Below, piece by piece: positions 43,520-54,907 of a DNA stretch of 64,000 nt (positions are counted from its first letter, which is position 1; each line of letters begins with the position of its first letter). The position numbers were made by a program, and so were the translations under genes. The notes beneath the pieces are model-generated. The model was not told the DNA's origin, made no database searches, and was given only the letters and a program-made list of their open reading frames with translations. The stretch comes from Cryptomeria japonica (Eukaryota; Streptophyta; Pinopsida; Cupressales; Cupressaceae), in assembly GCF_030272615.1 (NCBI RefSeq), contig NC_081413.1, forward strand, positions 555,979,136-556,043,135, written 5' to 3'.

Positions 43520-45145
43520 TTCTCAATAGATTAACTCGCATTTCATTTTTTCTTAAGGGAAAGAACTTTTTATTGTGTTTGGGTTGGACCTACAATTGCA
43601 TTAACTACCTTTCCACCCACCTTCAGGGTCTTGGGAGAAAGGGAGAAGGTGATAACAACACCCAATTTTTTTATTTTAGTAGTGAGGGGTATCTTTGACT
43701 GGGGATTTCATCACCCCATAGAGGTACTTCAAATTGGGATTCGTTGGGCATATCATCTCTCCCAGCGTACTCTTGAGCGAGTTTTTCTAGTTGCTATATA
43801 AATATACTGGTCGGGCGGCTAGAGTGTTGAGTGAATTCAACGTATGTGGGGGCCTTCCCTACACTGATAAGCTTAACTAAAGTCTTAAGTGGCTTTCTCT
43901 GAGAATCCATCATTGGATCGGGACCCCTTGAAATTTTAAAATAAGAACCAACTTAGTAGCCCAAATCCTACATCCAGTGATTCTGAGAGTGCATATCGTA
44001 CCCCATAGATACCCCTCATGTACCTTGCATTATGAAACAAAAATCCCTCAGTGATAAGGTCTTCAGATCTTCAGGGTAAGAAAGATTGGCATGCCCGAGA
44101 AGTGTGTATCGTGGAGTGGAGCCAATCCTATCAGACTCTCTATATGTCCATCTTGTTTTAGTATTTTGTTGCGGGGGCCTCATTGAATGGTTTCCACTTA
44201 CCAGCCTAAGATTGTATTCTGTGCTTTTAAAAGTATCATTGTACCATACTAGTATTGAGTCAGTTTTTTGGGCTATTTTAGGCCCTATTTTACGTATCTC
44301 TGAATTTTTAGAATTAGTCAAAACATAGTTCAATCAACTATACTTTTCTTCAAACAATTGTTCTCAGATTTGGAAAACAACAAACTTATCCTACACATAG
44401 AATTACTGGAAACAAAGTCCATCTTGAAACGTCAAATAGTCCTACAAACTCAAAATTTTATATACTTGTGACCATAGGCAGTCCTTGCATACTCTTCATT
44501 TTGTGTCCTTATTATCATCCTTAGTCCTTGCATACTCTTCATTTACATCCTTATTATCATCCTTAGTCCTCACATAGTCTTCATTTATATCCTTATTATC
44601 GTCCATAGTCCTTACATAGTCCTCGCATAGTCTTCATTTACGTCCTCATTATCGTCCTCATATACGTCCTTAGATTTAAGTCCTTGTCTAGACCTCATAT
44701 ACATTTGTCTTAGTCTGTCATCATTTGCATAATCATCCTAGAAAGTCATAGCATGCATCCTAATGGGTCTCCTAGGTGATAGTTTTCTCCCCTTCGAGCA
44801 ACCTAATCTAGTGCCAAATGGCGATCAATGAGAAATCTTTAACGATTTGAGTAACTTGGCCTAGCAATTAAAGAGAAACTCACCTCATTATATAGGAGTC
44901 CAGTACGAGCTAAATATAGAGTATAAAATTGCTCATAGAATTGATACAGAAATTACTACAAAACATCTAAGAGAAGAAATTGAAAAACTTGCATTGCAAA
45001 AATCTTGAAATACTCAACAAGTCTCACATCAAAATCCTCAATAGAGAGTCTGGTCTAGTGTTGCATACTCCATATTTAGGTTTAGAGTCTTGCATTATTG
45101 TTGTCTTACATTAGTTTCTAAACCATCCTAATATAGAATTCTAAA
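43520..45145 (+). other. Tat-1 non-coding leader
   Basis: No supported open frame. A slightly GC-richer block at 43660-44050 (GGGGATTTCATCACCCC, CGGGCGGCTAG, GGATCGGGACCCC) may be structured. Near 44800 is AATCTAGTGCCAAATGGCG, which I read as part of the untranslated gag leader. A tandem repeat occupies 44481-44690. Confidence 0.55.
44481..44690 (+). repeat. Tandem repeat, 42-43 bp unit
   Basis: Units begin GTCCTTGCAT at 44481, GTCCTTGCAT at 44524 and GTCCTCACAT at 44566, then degrade into shorter GTCCTTACATA and GTCCTCGCATA forms. The unit contains CATACTCTTCATT and CCTTATTATCATCC. Confidence 0.85.
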
Positions 45146-45569
45146 ATGCCCATCACAAAGTCACAAAAGGCAAAAAGTAAAATGGACCCAAACAACAACT
45201 TGTCAGTAAATCCAACTTGGAACATGGATAAATCAACTATTCAATAGTCAAATTATCAAGCAATGCCCACAATACATGAACTATAATAAAATTTAACACG
45301 CAAAGAGATCGAATCAGCTCAACAGGACCCACATGTCTTTATGATCTTAAATGCTCTTATACATAATGATAGGGATAAATATCTCTCGTTGTTATTACAA
45401 AATGGGGCCAAATTACCTGAAGATTTTGATATCACAACAATCTTACCACTAGGAAATAATCTAGGTCAAAATAGCAGTCAAATACCACATATGACACAAA
45501 TGCAAGCAATGACCTTAAGTTTTCCTCAGAATGCACCAACATCATCTATACAAACAAATGTCATTTCAA

Positions 45570-46259
45570 CTTCTGGAGACATGGGATTCAAATTTTGGAG
45601 ACTATTAGCATCGGCGAAGGTAAATCCATGGCTAAGCATGTTGATGATTTGGGAAAAACTATTGCCAGAGATAAAGAGATTAGGGAAGCCTTCAAACCAA
45701 GGTTTGAGCAAGTGGAGAAGGCCCTAGAGGAAATAAAAAACAATGACACTGTTAGGGACCAGAGAATGATGGATGCTAAAAACAAACTCAACAAAATTGA
45801 TACTTGTCTCAGAAGCATTGCTAAATACAGTTATAACATTCTGAAGGCCTTGGCTAATAGCATCAAAATCCTTATCAGTAAGATGGAGAATGAGAAGGGG
45901 TCCATGGAGCAGGAACCTGACATGGAGGGCATGGAAGGTGTGCAAGGACCACACACAAGGACCAGAGGCAAGAAGAGGGAGAAAAAGCCAAACAAGGAAA
46001 TCGAAGAGCTCAAAGTTGCTTCGGCGAATTATGACCTATTGGTCATCAAGGCTGCTAAACTTCTTAAGTCTCTGTAGGTGTTGCTAGTTGTCTAGGTCTT
46101 TCTTTCTAGTTTTTTCTTCTTTGTTGTTCCTAGGTTTTTGTTGTCCGTTCAGGTTGCTAGCTTTCTTGCCAGTCTTTTATATGTTCTCTTTATGCTAGTC
46201 TAGTTGATCTTTATGTAAAAGGTTTCAGGTCCTTAAAACCTATTTTTCTAATTAATCAG
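45570..46259 (+). mobile_element. 690 bp retroposon with 17 bp target-site duplication
   Basis: AACAAATGTCATTTCAA occurs at 45553-45569 and again at 46260-46276, directly on both sides. The Tat-1 gag frame reads TNVIS on both copies, so the 690 bp in between is a later insertion. A long TSD is characteristic of LINE-type target-primed reverse transcription. The 3' part (46078-46259) is untranslated-like, T-rich, ending CCTTAAAACCTATTTTTC without a poly(A). It carries the frame at 45628-46077. Confidence 0.85.
45628..46077 (+). CDS. Coiled-coil, lysine-rich protein fragment in the retroposon
   Basis: 149 codons from ATG 45628, open upstream to at least 45595. Residues 1-80 are helical and charged (VDDLGKTIARDKEIREAFKP, FEQVEKALEEIKNNDTVRDQ, RMMDAKNKLNKIDTCLRSIA), suggesting a coiled coil. 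A basic stretch TRTRGKKREKKPNKEI follows, and the end is NYDLLVIKAAKLLKSL. I do not recognise it. It might be the 3' end of an ORF1-like protein of a LINE, or a retrocopy of a host gene. It is uninterrupted, unlike the surrounding gag. Confidence 0.5.
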   Translation: MAKHVDDLGKTIARDKEIREAFKPRFEQVEKALEEIKNNDTVRDQRMMDAKNKLNKIDTCLRSIAKYSYNILKALANSIKILISKMENEKGSMEQEPDMEGMEGVQGPHTRTRGKKREKKPNKEIEELKVASANYDLLVIKAAKLLKSL

Positions 46260-47577
46260 AACAAATGTCATTTCAAATGTGAATTCTCAATCAAGTGCAT
46301 CATCCTCAACAATAAATGTTAGTGCACCAACACAGGCTATACTGATAATGTCAAGTGTCTCAGCACCTATTCAAACACAAGTTCCTCATACAACAAGTGC
46401 AACTCAACCTCTGGTTTCCTAGTCCATAGGATCTACATACAGTCATCAAAATACAAACCTAGGTTCCGCTAATACAATGAGTACAACTGAGTCAAACATG
46501 GGTTCACATATCACTTATTTCACAGTACCTAGTGGAACTCATAACACGTGGAATTATAATTATGGAACCTTTCAACAACCTCCTAGTTATACTACCATGA
46601 ATCCTTTTGTGGGAAATATGCATGCACAAAGTGTACCTTTGACTCAAATGGATATTATGTCCCAACAAGTACAGAATCTACAACAACAGATGAAAATTAT
46701 GCAAACCAGTAATGATAAAAAGATCTACAGAATGTAGGACTTATGTCCTTATCCTTTTGATCACACATTACCCATGCCGCCTTTCCCACCACATTTTGAA
46801 ACACCAAAATTTGATAGATATCGAAGGAATGATGATCCTAGAGATCACATCAAAGAGTTTTTTATGGCATGTATAGAGGTTGCAACTGAAGACACTTATC
46901 TAATGAGACTTTTTCCTAAAAGTCTGGGAGGCTCAGCTTTGGAGTGGTTTTCACATTTACCACCAACTATCACATCATGAGGTGAATTAGTTGAACACTT
47001 CATTGCTAACTTCTCACATAACATTGAAACCCTAGTCACTTTGATGGACTTATATGCCACAAAACAATATGAGAATGAAACATTTGCATCCTTCATACAA
47101 TGATGGAGATCTCTCTATAGGAGATGCAAGACTATTATTCCAGAAACAGAGCAAGTTGACATATTCACAGAAAACTGAATTCCTAAGATCAAGTACCCAA
47201 TACAATGCAATGTTTGACCATATTTAAACAAATCACTGAAAAATCCCTAAAGTGTGAGAAAGGACTAGTAGAACAAGGTCTCATAAAATATGGAATAACA
47301 ACAACAATGATAAATCCAAATTTTGATCAAAAAACAAAAATGTGACCAACGATGGTGTTGTAGACACCCATACAGTGAACAAAACTCAACCGATTTTGTC
47401 TTTACAAGGTCCAAGTCAATCATTTAGTCCACACACAGAGAATAACACTGTATCAAAAAATGTAAACACTGCGCAAACTATGAACACAAAATTTCTGAGG
47501 GTAAATGCTCCAAAAAGGAATTACACATCTCTATGGGAACTTATTGAATCAGAGTTAAAAAGTTGATACAAACAAAT

Positions 47578-48758
47578 TGTTGGCATTTTTTATGATTTAT
47601 GTTATGATTTTCATTGATGGACACACACTTGCTATGAGATCACTTTGAGAATGTATGAATTATGCTTAACCGGTAATTGTTCCAAACCAGTATCAGGATG
47701 TAGTCTTTAGACTCGGTGTTTTGTAGAAAGTGTTTACTGGTCTCAAGCGATATGAAGACCCCAAGCGGTTCAAGGATCTCAAGTGGCACGAAGGAATGAA
47801 GCGGCACAACTCATATTTCCTAGTATTCATTTTGTCAAACTGGCAACCGCTGTTTTGCTTAAACCGGTATTTTGTATGAACCGGTAATACTCTGTGATGA
47901 GTTACCAACTGGCATTTTGCGATGAGTTACCATCCACCGATTGTTTTGCAGTGCCGACACTTTGGCAGTGCATTTGTGTCATGTTACCAAAAGTGTCCAG
48001 ATGCATTGAACCTAGGAAATTGTATTGTAATCCTATTGGACCGACATGAAACTAGATTCCTTTATAAAGACATCATGTCTAGGGTTTTAGGTTGTTGCTA
48101 GGGTTTAAGGTGGTTGATGAGTTTTTGTAAAGTGTGATTATAGAAGAGAAGTTCAGGTCTGTGAGAGAAGGTAGAGTGTGAATGTGTTGAAGACTGAAGT
48201 AATGTTGGAATGCATTAGGAACGAGCTATCAAGGATCTAACCAAGCAATCTATGCTATTTGTTAGATCACTCACTTGTTGATTACTCACATCTTCGACAA
48301 GTCTGAAGCCCTTAACCAGGTAGGCCCAAAAAGCCTTTTGTAAATCCTCTAACAAGGTGGTTCACATCTGTGGAACTAAAATCCTCTAGCAAGGTAGTCT
48401 TTAATTGGACTTATCTCCTAACAGAGATTGAGATTCCTAACAGGACCTATTATGGTAAAGGACATTGTATGACCTTAACCGATCTGACCTTAACCGGTCT
48501 GGTTCCTATTCTGCAGATAGTTACTTGTGAGTTTCATCTCACCGTGGTTTTTCCCATTTGGGTTTCCACGTCAAAATCTCTTTTGTTATGGTGATTGTGC
48601 TTCTATGGGTGAATGCATTATTTGCTATTTGGTTTGCATGTGTGCTAACCGGTTTGTTTGCTAAATTGTTTTACCAGTTTACTACTAGACTAGTAAAGTA
48701 ATTAAGTACAGTGATTTTTGGCATACTAATTCACCCCCCCCCCTCTTAGTATTCATCA
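47578..48758 (+). repeat. Copia-A-like solo LTR, plus orientation
   Basis: TGTTGGCATT to TATTCATCA, flanked by CAAAT (47573-47577) and CAAAC (48759-48763), a TSD with one mismatch. It shares with the Copia-A LTR the TGTTGGC start, CATCA end, CCTCTAACAAGGTGG-like block and CCGGT-rich composition. Hairpin block at 48542-48572; C-run at 48733-48743. Confidence 0.85.
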
Positions 48759-48763
48759 CAAAC

Positions 48764-49240
48764 ATGATCACTTTTCTAGAAGTAAGAGTATATGAACCAG
48801 GTCCTTTCAAACCTACATGGTGGAATGATAGTGATTTTTGTGAATCATTGTACTAAAGGTCACAAAACTGCAAGTTGCTATAAATTGAAAAACTTAATCC
48901 AAGACATGATGGATCAAGGTGACATCATGATTGACACCAACAAACCTTCAGCAAACACAAATCATACCATCTTTAAGGATCCATTTGTCAAACATGACAA
49001 AGGGAAGGCATCTACATCGAGAACACAAGGCAATACAACTAACTACACAAAAGTCTCATACGACTACACTGTTCATGTCATTAGCTTAAGAGATGTAGTA
49101 AATGATGATTCACAAGAAGCACTTGATAATGATGAGAAATTTCAAGAGAATTACAAAAATGATAACCAATTTTGCATGCTGTCAAAAGTACCGAAATATG
49201 ATGAAGATAAAAAATATCTATCTTAAGGATTGGGGGCATG
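48764..49240 (+). pseudogene. Tat-1 gag C-terminus with zinc-knuckle-like region
   Basis: After the solo LTR: GPFKPTWWNDSDFCE, then HCTKGHKTASCYKLKNLIQD. The C-H-H-C spacing (CEYH-like, GHKTASC) followed by LKNLI is the knuckle pattern of Tat and Athila-type gag. The frame 48792-49226 (144 codons) is open through DKGKASTSRTQGN, HVISLRDVVNDDSQEAL to KYLS. Confidence 0.75.
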
Positions 49241-49290
49241 AAGAACCGCTTCATTCATGATGGTTTGAAGATGAACTTATAGCACATATC

Positions 49291-50070
49291 ATGGATGTCA
49301 GACTTGCACATGATGACTATAGGGAGGGATATGACATAAACCTTGATAACACAACATATGTTAGAGACAGTTCCTTCACAAGATATAATACAGTGGCTAC
49401 AATCACAATAACTCCTAGAGACAAAGACTGCACAGTAGTTACTCACAAATCTAAAGTAACTTTACAAGGAGTACCATCAAACCCACCACCACCAGTAGGG
49501 ATCTATAATGTTTTTGAGCAACTCAAGAAAACTCAAGCACAGATATCACTCTTTGAACTATTGCGTATATCACCAACTCATAAAGCTATTCTGGATAAAT
49601 CACTTCAAGATTCAATAGTGGATAGAAATATAGATGAAAATGCCTTCAAATCCATGGTGGGGAATTTGGCACAGGGTACCCGTATTGCATTCATAGAACA
49701 GTATATTCCTAGTGATAGACTTATCCATAATGACTCACTACATCTAGAAGCTTACATACATAAGAGAAGAATCAGAAGAGTACTTATATATGGAGGAGTC
49801 GGTCTCAACATTTGTACATTAAAGTTGGTTAAGGCATTGGGATATTATGAGCTTCTTATTGATCCTTCAAAAAGAATAAACATCAAAGCATATGATGATG
49901 AAGAGTGTCCCTCAAAAGGTATAGTTACCCTACTGGTGTAAGTAGGACCTATAATGATAGAGGTTACTTTCCAAGTGTTGGACGGAGAGCTAGGGTACAA
50001 CATGTTATTGGGCCGCCCATGGACTCACACCATGCAAGCTGTACCATCAACATTTCATTAATGTGTTAAA
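49291..50070 (+). pseudogene. Tat-1 aspartic protease
   Basis: 216-codon frame: SKVTLQGVPSNPPPPVGIYN, YNVFEQLKKTQAQISLFELL, SPTHKAILDKSLQD, HLEAYIHKRRIRRVLIYGGV, GLNICTLKLVKALGYYELLI. The usual VLIDGGSGLN active site appears as VLIYGGVGLN, so the catalytic Asp is Tyr. After a stop, MIEVTFQVLDGELGYNMLLG and RPWTHTMQAVPSTFH give the typical protease end. It would cut the polyprotein. Confidence 0.88.
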
Positions 50071-50295
50071 TTCCCGTACAATTGAATTCAAATCACCATA
50101 AAGGTTAATCCAAATCCATTCCAATATTGTAATCACTTAAAGGCAAGTGTAGATAACCAGGTACCAATTAATCAAGCAGCACCCCTCACTACACAAATGG
50201 AGTCATTAAAAATCATAGAAACGTAGAATAATGTGCCTACAACATCTTCTTTGTAGATAAAAGATATTGGTTGTGGGGAATACTCTATTTCAAGT

Positions 50296-51021
50296 ATGTC
50301 AAATGGAAAACAATTATCTCTTTCTCCTAGGTCTTTTGGGGAGCCTCAAAACATAGTAATGAAAGAAGACAAAGGAAAAGAAATAGTTAGATACTCAGAT
50401 TCATGTTCTGTCATTAGGTGGGGATATTTACAAGAAGAATCTCTGAATGAAGATGTCAATCATTGGATATATAGAGAAGAAGATGGCATGACAATACCAA
50501 GGTTACCTTTAGATCAATATGGCAATGGATTCAAGATGCTCCAAAAACATGGGTATGATGGTACCACAAGCTTGGGATTACAAAAGCAAGGAAGATTAGA
50601 ACCCATTGTACCAAATGACAATCCAAAGAATCAAGGGTTAGGATATAAACATGTACCAAATATAATGAAAGCAAGACAGCGTACACTAGATATATTGAAT
50701 AGACCAAGGCTACCATCAGAGTACATATCTCAAAGTCAGTTGTCAACATGAGTGTTTCCCTCTTCATCTCAGACAAGCAAGAAAGTACCAACATCGCCTA
50801 GTACAGAATCAGGCGGTGAAGATATGAGACAACTTCTACAAGAACCCAGCACTAAGTCACCTAACAATACACTATCTGAAACATCCGCACAAGCAAATAT
50901 GGAAATAGACACAGGCTTAACACCAATGAATGAGCCTAATCCTTGGTTGTTGTCAATACTTTTGCCAAGGGAAACAACTCAAGCTCCACCCAATGAATCA
51001 AATGAAGAAAGAATACAATGA
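50296..51021 (+). pseudogene. G-patch-like module between protease and RT of Tat-1
   Basis: 151 codons open. GNGFKMLQKHGYDGTTSLGL, KQGRLEPIVPNDNPKNQGLG and YKHVPNIMKARQRTLDIL fit the G-patch pattern (glycines at the hh-x-GW/Y-x-x-x-GLG-like spacing). G-patch modules next to retroelement proteases occur in some retroviruses and plant Gypsy elements and can bind RNA. A spacer frame with low-complexity Ser/Pro-rich sequence follows to 51021. From 51022 to about 51680 the spacer continues with stops. Confidence 0.65.
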
Positions 51022-51679
51022 CTTATACCAAGTTTAAGAAGGGTCACCCCCATACAAAGGAGACCTGCAAATCTACAACAAATTCATATGCAAGAACAAG
51101 AGGAGATAAGTGATATAACCTCAGAATCTGAAACATACATAGAAAGTGAGATAGATTCTCATGCCAATGAATTCCTATCTAATCATGATTCCAACCCATG
51201 AAAAATTGACATGATACAGTATCACAAATCACTTATAGATGATGAAAATATACCAGATCACTTAAATAACCAAGTATGAATGTTATCAAAATCTATTACA
51301 ATAGAAGGGAGTAATGAATTGCCCCTTATACATTCACATTTGATTGATTGGGGATGAGAAGGAAAACAACTCTAGATTGGTTTTAGAACAATGAAGCTAT
51401 TGCAGAATTCCTTGGTGTCAAAGAAGGATTTCCACAAGGTGATCACAAGACAAAATTTGTTGTAGACCTAGATAGAACAACATACTTTGGAGAAGCAAGT
51501 GCCTTTGTAACAAAAAATATGGATCAAAGTAATCACAATGGCAAGAGTGAGTTAGACAATCTCCCTATTGAAAAGGAGAACTTAGCATTACTCATGGACG
51601 AAATTGAAGAAGTAAATATAGCGGAAGGAGAAGTTGTACATAATATCCATTTAGCAAAATCATTAAACTAGGAATAAAA

Positions 51680-52560
51680 TGACAAATTCATACATTTTTT
51701 CAAACAACTCCCTATCAATTTCTCTTGGTCCTATCCAGATATGTCAGGCTTAGATCCAGAATTGGTGTTAGATCATTTACCATTGCTACTAGGAATTAAA
51801 CCATACAAACAAAAGCTAAGAAGGATGCATCCACAGATTGCATTACTGGTCAAAATAGAACTCCAAAAGTTGCTAGATGTGGGCTTCATTCGACTTATTG
51901 ACTATACATAATGGATATCCAATCTGGTACCTGTGACTAAGCACACTGGGGGTAATAAGAATCTGTACCAACTTTCAAGATCTAAACAAAGCATGTCCCA
52001 AGGATGATTTCCCATTACACAACAAAGACATGATAGTTGAATTAACAGTTGGGAATGAAATGATTTCATTAATGGATGGTTTTTCGGGATACAACCATAT
52101 CAAGATTGCACTAGAAAATCAACACAAGACAAAATTTACCTGTCCATGGGGAATATACTGCTAGAACGTCATGTTATTTGGTCTTAAGAATGCAGAAGCA
52201 ACATATCAAAGGGCTATGATGACACTTTTTCATGGCATGATCCATAATATCATGAAATATTATGTGGATGATCTACTAGCTAAATCACAGACAAGAGAAG
52301 GTCATCTTGAAGTCCTTATAAAGATTTTTGATTGATTAGAGTAGTACAATGTTAGGCTAAACCCAAAAAAGTGTGTGTTTGGTGTAACAACGAATAAACT
52401 TTTAGGGTTTATTATGTCTAACAAAGGAATTGAAGTAGATCCTGCAAAGGTTAAAGCAATCATGGATATGCAACCTACATCAAAACTTAAGCAGTTAAGA
52501 GGCTACAAGGAAGACTACAGTCCATAAGGAGGTTCATAGCACAACTAGTAGATAAATGTC
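51680..52560 (+). pseudogene. Tat-1 reverse transcriptase
   Basis: INFSWSYPDMSGLDPELVLD, HLPLLLGIKPYKQKLRRMHP, KIELQKLLDVGFIRLIDY, NFQDLNKACPKDDFPLHNKD, ISLMDGFSGYNHIKIALEN, TFCPWG-like TKFTCPWG, FGLKNAEATYQRAMMTLFHG and the catalytic box YYVDDLLAKS near 52260-52285, followed by LNPKKCVFGVTTNKLLGFIM and GIEVDPAKVKAIMDMQPT. A typical Gypsy RT. Single-base shifts near 51945 and stops near 51910, 52163, 52335 and 52341 break it. Confidence 0.9.
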
Positions 52561-52599
52561 ATCCTTTCCAGTATTTATTCAAAAAAGGAGTTACCTTCA

Positions 52600-53090
52600 A
52601 ATGGACAAAATAGTGCCAAGAAGATTTTCAAGCTTTACAAGATTATCTTCTGAATACTCCAGTGTTAGTTCCACCTACTCCAAGAAAACCCCTATTACTA
52701 TATATATCAGCAACAAACTCATCTTTAGGAGCCTTGTTGGCACAACATGATGATCAAGAAAAGGAAAGAGCGATCTACTATATAAATAGAACCTTAATTG
52801 GATATGAGCTTAATTAAACTCCTATAGAACAAGCATTTCTAGTAGTGATTTTCGCATCTCAGAAACTTAGACATTATATGCTTCCACTCAAATATTTATT
52901 AAGCAGAGCAGCATTGACTGGAAGATTGGCTAAATGGGTCATGGTTTTAAGTGAGTTTGATATAGAGTATGTGGATAGAAAGGCAATCAAAGGGCAAATT
53001 ATAGCAGATCAGTTAGTAGAGGCTCCCTTGCAAGACAGTCACCCACTACTAGCAAACTTTCTTGATGAATCTATGTTTACATTGACATCA
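52600..53090 (+). pseudogene. Tat-1 first RNase H (RT-linked)
   Basis: After a frameshifted start near 52600-52700 (tether and LLLYISATNSSLGALLAQHD), the frame reads RAIYYINRTLIGYELN, a stop, then TPIEQAFLVVIFASQKLRHY, MLPLKYLLSRAALTGRLAKW, LSEFDIEYVDRKAIKGQIIA and DQLVEAPL. This is the Gypsy RNase H that follows RT. The expected YYLSR-type motif is YYINR. Confidence 0.85.
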
Positions 53091-53097
53091 TCTACCA

Positions 53098-53438
53098 TGT
53101 GGAAATTATACTTTGATGGGTCCTATACAAATCATGGAGCTGGAGCTGGGATTCTTTTCATCACCCCTCAAGGTGATTATATCCCTAAGTCATTCAAAAT
53201 AAATTTTCCCTGTACGAACAATATAGTTGAATATGAGGCTCTCATCATAGGACTTCGTACCATTGTACAGTATAGGATAAAAGAATTACAAATCTATGGT
53301 GACTCACAACTAATTTTAAATCAAGTCAATGATGACTGTAACACAATAGAGGATAAACTATTGTATTATAAACAAATGGTAGAAGATTACAAAGAACATT
53401 TCAATAATATCACTTTTGAACAGATTCCAAGGATATAG
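53098..53438 (+). pseudogene. Tat-1 second, archaeal-type RNase H
   Basis: MWKLYFDGSYTNHGAGAGIL, FITPQGDYIPKSFKINFPCT, NNIVEYEALIIGLRTIVQYR, ELQIYGDSQLILNQVND. The catalytic Asp (FDGS), Glu (VEYEAL) and Asp (YGDSQL) are all present, the pattern of an additional RNase H captured by the Tat lineage. The frame continues without break from the first RNase H. The stop at 53436 follows QIPRI. This is the best evidence for lineage assignment. Confidence 0.9.
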
Positions 53439-53449
53439 AACAAGGAAGC

Positions 53450-53795
53450 CAATGTCATGGCTACAGTAGGGCCTCTACTAAATATGCCTAATAATGAAAC
53501 TCGGTTTGAGTTTATTGTAGAATAATTGATGATACAGACATATGAGATTCCCTCATCAAAATATGTATGTGCAATTGTGGGTCTTGAATCCTCATGGTAT
53601 AATGAGATATGCACATACTCAGTATATGTCTTCTAATTTGTCTAGAAATCAAAAGAAAAATCTTATTCATCGGGCATCTAGACACACTATTATTGCTGAT
53701 ATATTGTAGAGAAAGGGCTTTGATGGAACCCTTCTCCAATGTCTTGATGAAAGAGAAGCACAACTTGTCCTAAAGGAGGTACATGATGGAATTTG
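53450..53795 (+). pseudogene. Tat-1 RNase H-integrase linker
   Basis: Broken continuation after QIPRI: NKEANVMATVGPLLNMP and FEFIVE are readable, then stops, then GFDGTLLQCLDEREAQLVLK and EVHDGIC, the start of the integrase zinc domain. The C-family solo LTR is inserted in it with TSD ATTTG (53791-53795). Confidence 0.8.
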
Positions 53796-54902
53796 TGTTA
53801 GGACTCGGAGGCAACTGAGAGGGGGGGGCGTGAATCAGTTGTCAATTAATTTCATCCCAGATATAACTTAATCAAACTTGATACCTAATACCAGTAGACC
53901 AAACTTAATGTCGGTAGACAGACTACCAGTTAATATTAATACCGGTGAAATTCAATGCATATAGCAGAAAGAAAAACAACATCCACAACACATAACACAT
54001 AGATTTGTACGTGAAAACCCTGTAAGGGGAAAAACCACCGTGGGAAACCTTACCCACAATCAGATGATACTACTACAGATAGTATGTGTATACAAATGGG
54101 GTCTGCACATGCAGAAAGGCCAACCGCCTAGAGCTCACTGCTCAATCACAAAATAGGAGTCACACTGACTACAATTGAATGATCAAATCCAATGATAATG
54201 TACTACTCAAAGTAGCATCTTCGATGCTGGATTCAGTACTAGTTAAGCTCTGATAATCACCTTCAAACCTTCCTTGAACCTTCTCTATGGTCTTCTCATA
54301 TAATCTTCAATATTCACACATACCATGTTACAATACCATAACCATATATCGTCTCCCTTTTTTTCTTTTTTCTTTTTCATCTCGCAAATGAGATCTTACA
54401 TATATACCAAAACCTAAGACCAAATGTGTAAGTTGGCTAATTAAGAATATTACAATTAAATCAATTATAGAAAAGTCAAGATGTGATGCATCATGTCGCC
54501 TCAATACATTTACAATAATATCCAATTAATTAAATCATCTCCATAATGTGTCATGCTGATCTGGAATAGACAATGCGTGTCAGTCCATAACCTAGACCAA
54601 TTTGTCGGTGACAACAAATATGTCAACCCGATTAGACCAATAACCAAAATACCAAAACAAAGTGTCCAAATGATGTCTTCGACATAACCAAGTGATCTCC
54701 AGATGATAACAAGTCATCCTCAATGTCGGTGAACAATATAACCTATCGGTGAGTGATATATCGATGACTATGCATAAGTCGCTGAATTTGTTGGTGAACA
54801 TAATGTGTTGGTTCAACATAACCAAAGATCTCCAGAAGGATGAGCATTGATAAGTGTTGACATCAATGACAAAACCAATGCAACATATCCATAATACCAA
54901 CA
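53796..54902 (-). repeat. Copia-C family solo LTR (1107 bp)
   Basis: Plus strand TGTTAGGACT to ATACCAACA with an exact TSD ATTTG (53791-53795, 54903-54907). Aligns along its length with the Copia-C LTRs. A T/C-rich insertion near 54354-54382 is absent from those. Hairpin block near 54009-54045. Confidence 0.95.
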
Positions 54903-54907
54903 ATTTG

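Larger units (their letters stand above)
45146..47577 (+). pseudogene. Tat-1 gag, interrupted by a retroposon
   Basis: ATG at 45146 (MPITKSQKAKSKMDPNNNLS). N-terminal part to 45569 (QQDPHVFMILNALIHNDRDK, YLSLLLQNGAKLPEDFDITT) ends at TNVIS; the frame resumes after the insertion at 46260 with TNVISNVNSQSSASS, a Thr/Ser/Gln-rich section, then the Retrotrans_gag domain at 46774-47100: PHFETPKFDRYRRNDDPRDH, FFMACIEVATEDTYLMRLFP, LGGSALEWFSHLPPTITS, HFIANFSHNIETLVTLMDLY. The domain is typical of Gypsy gag. Several TAG/TGA codons are present. A solo LTR at 47578 separates it from the knuckle region. Confidence 0.88.
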
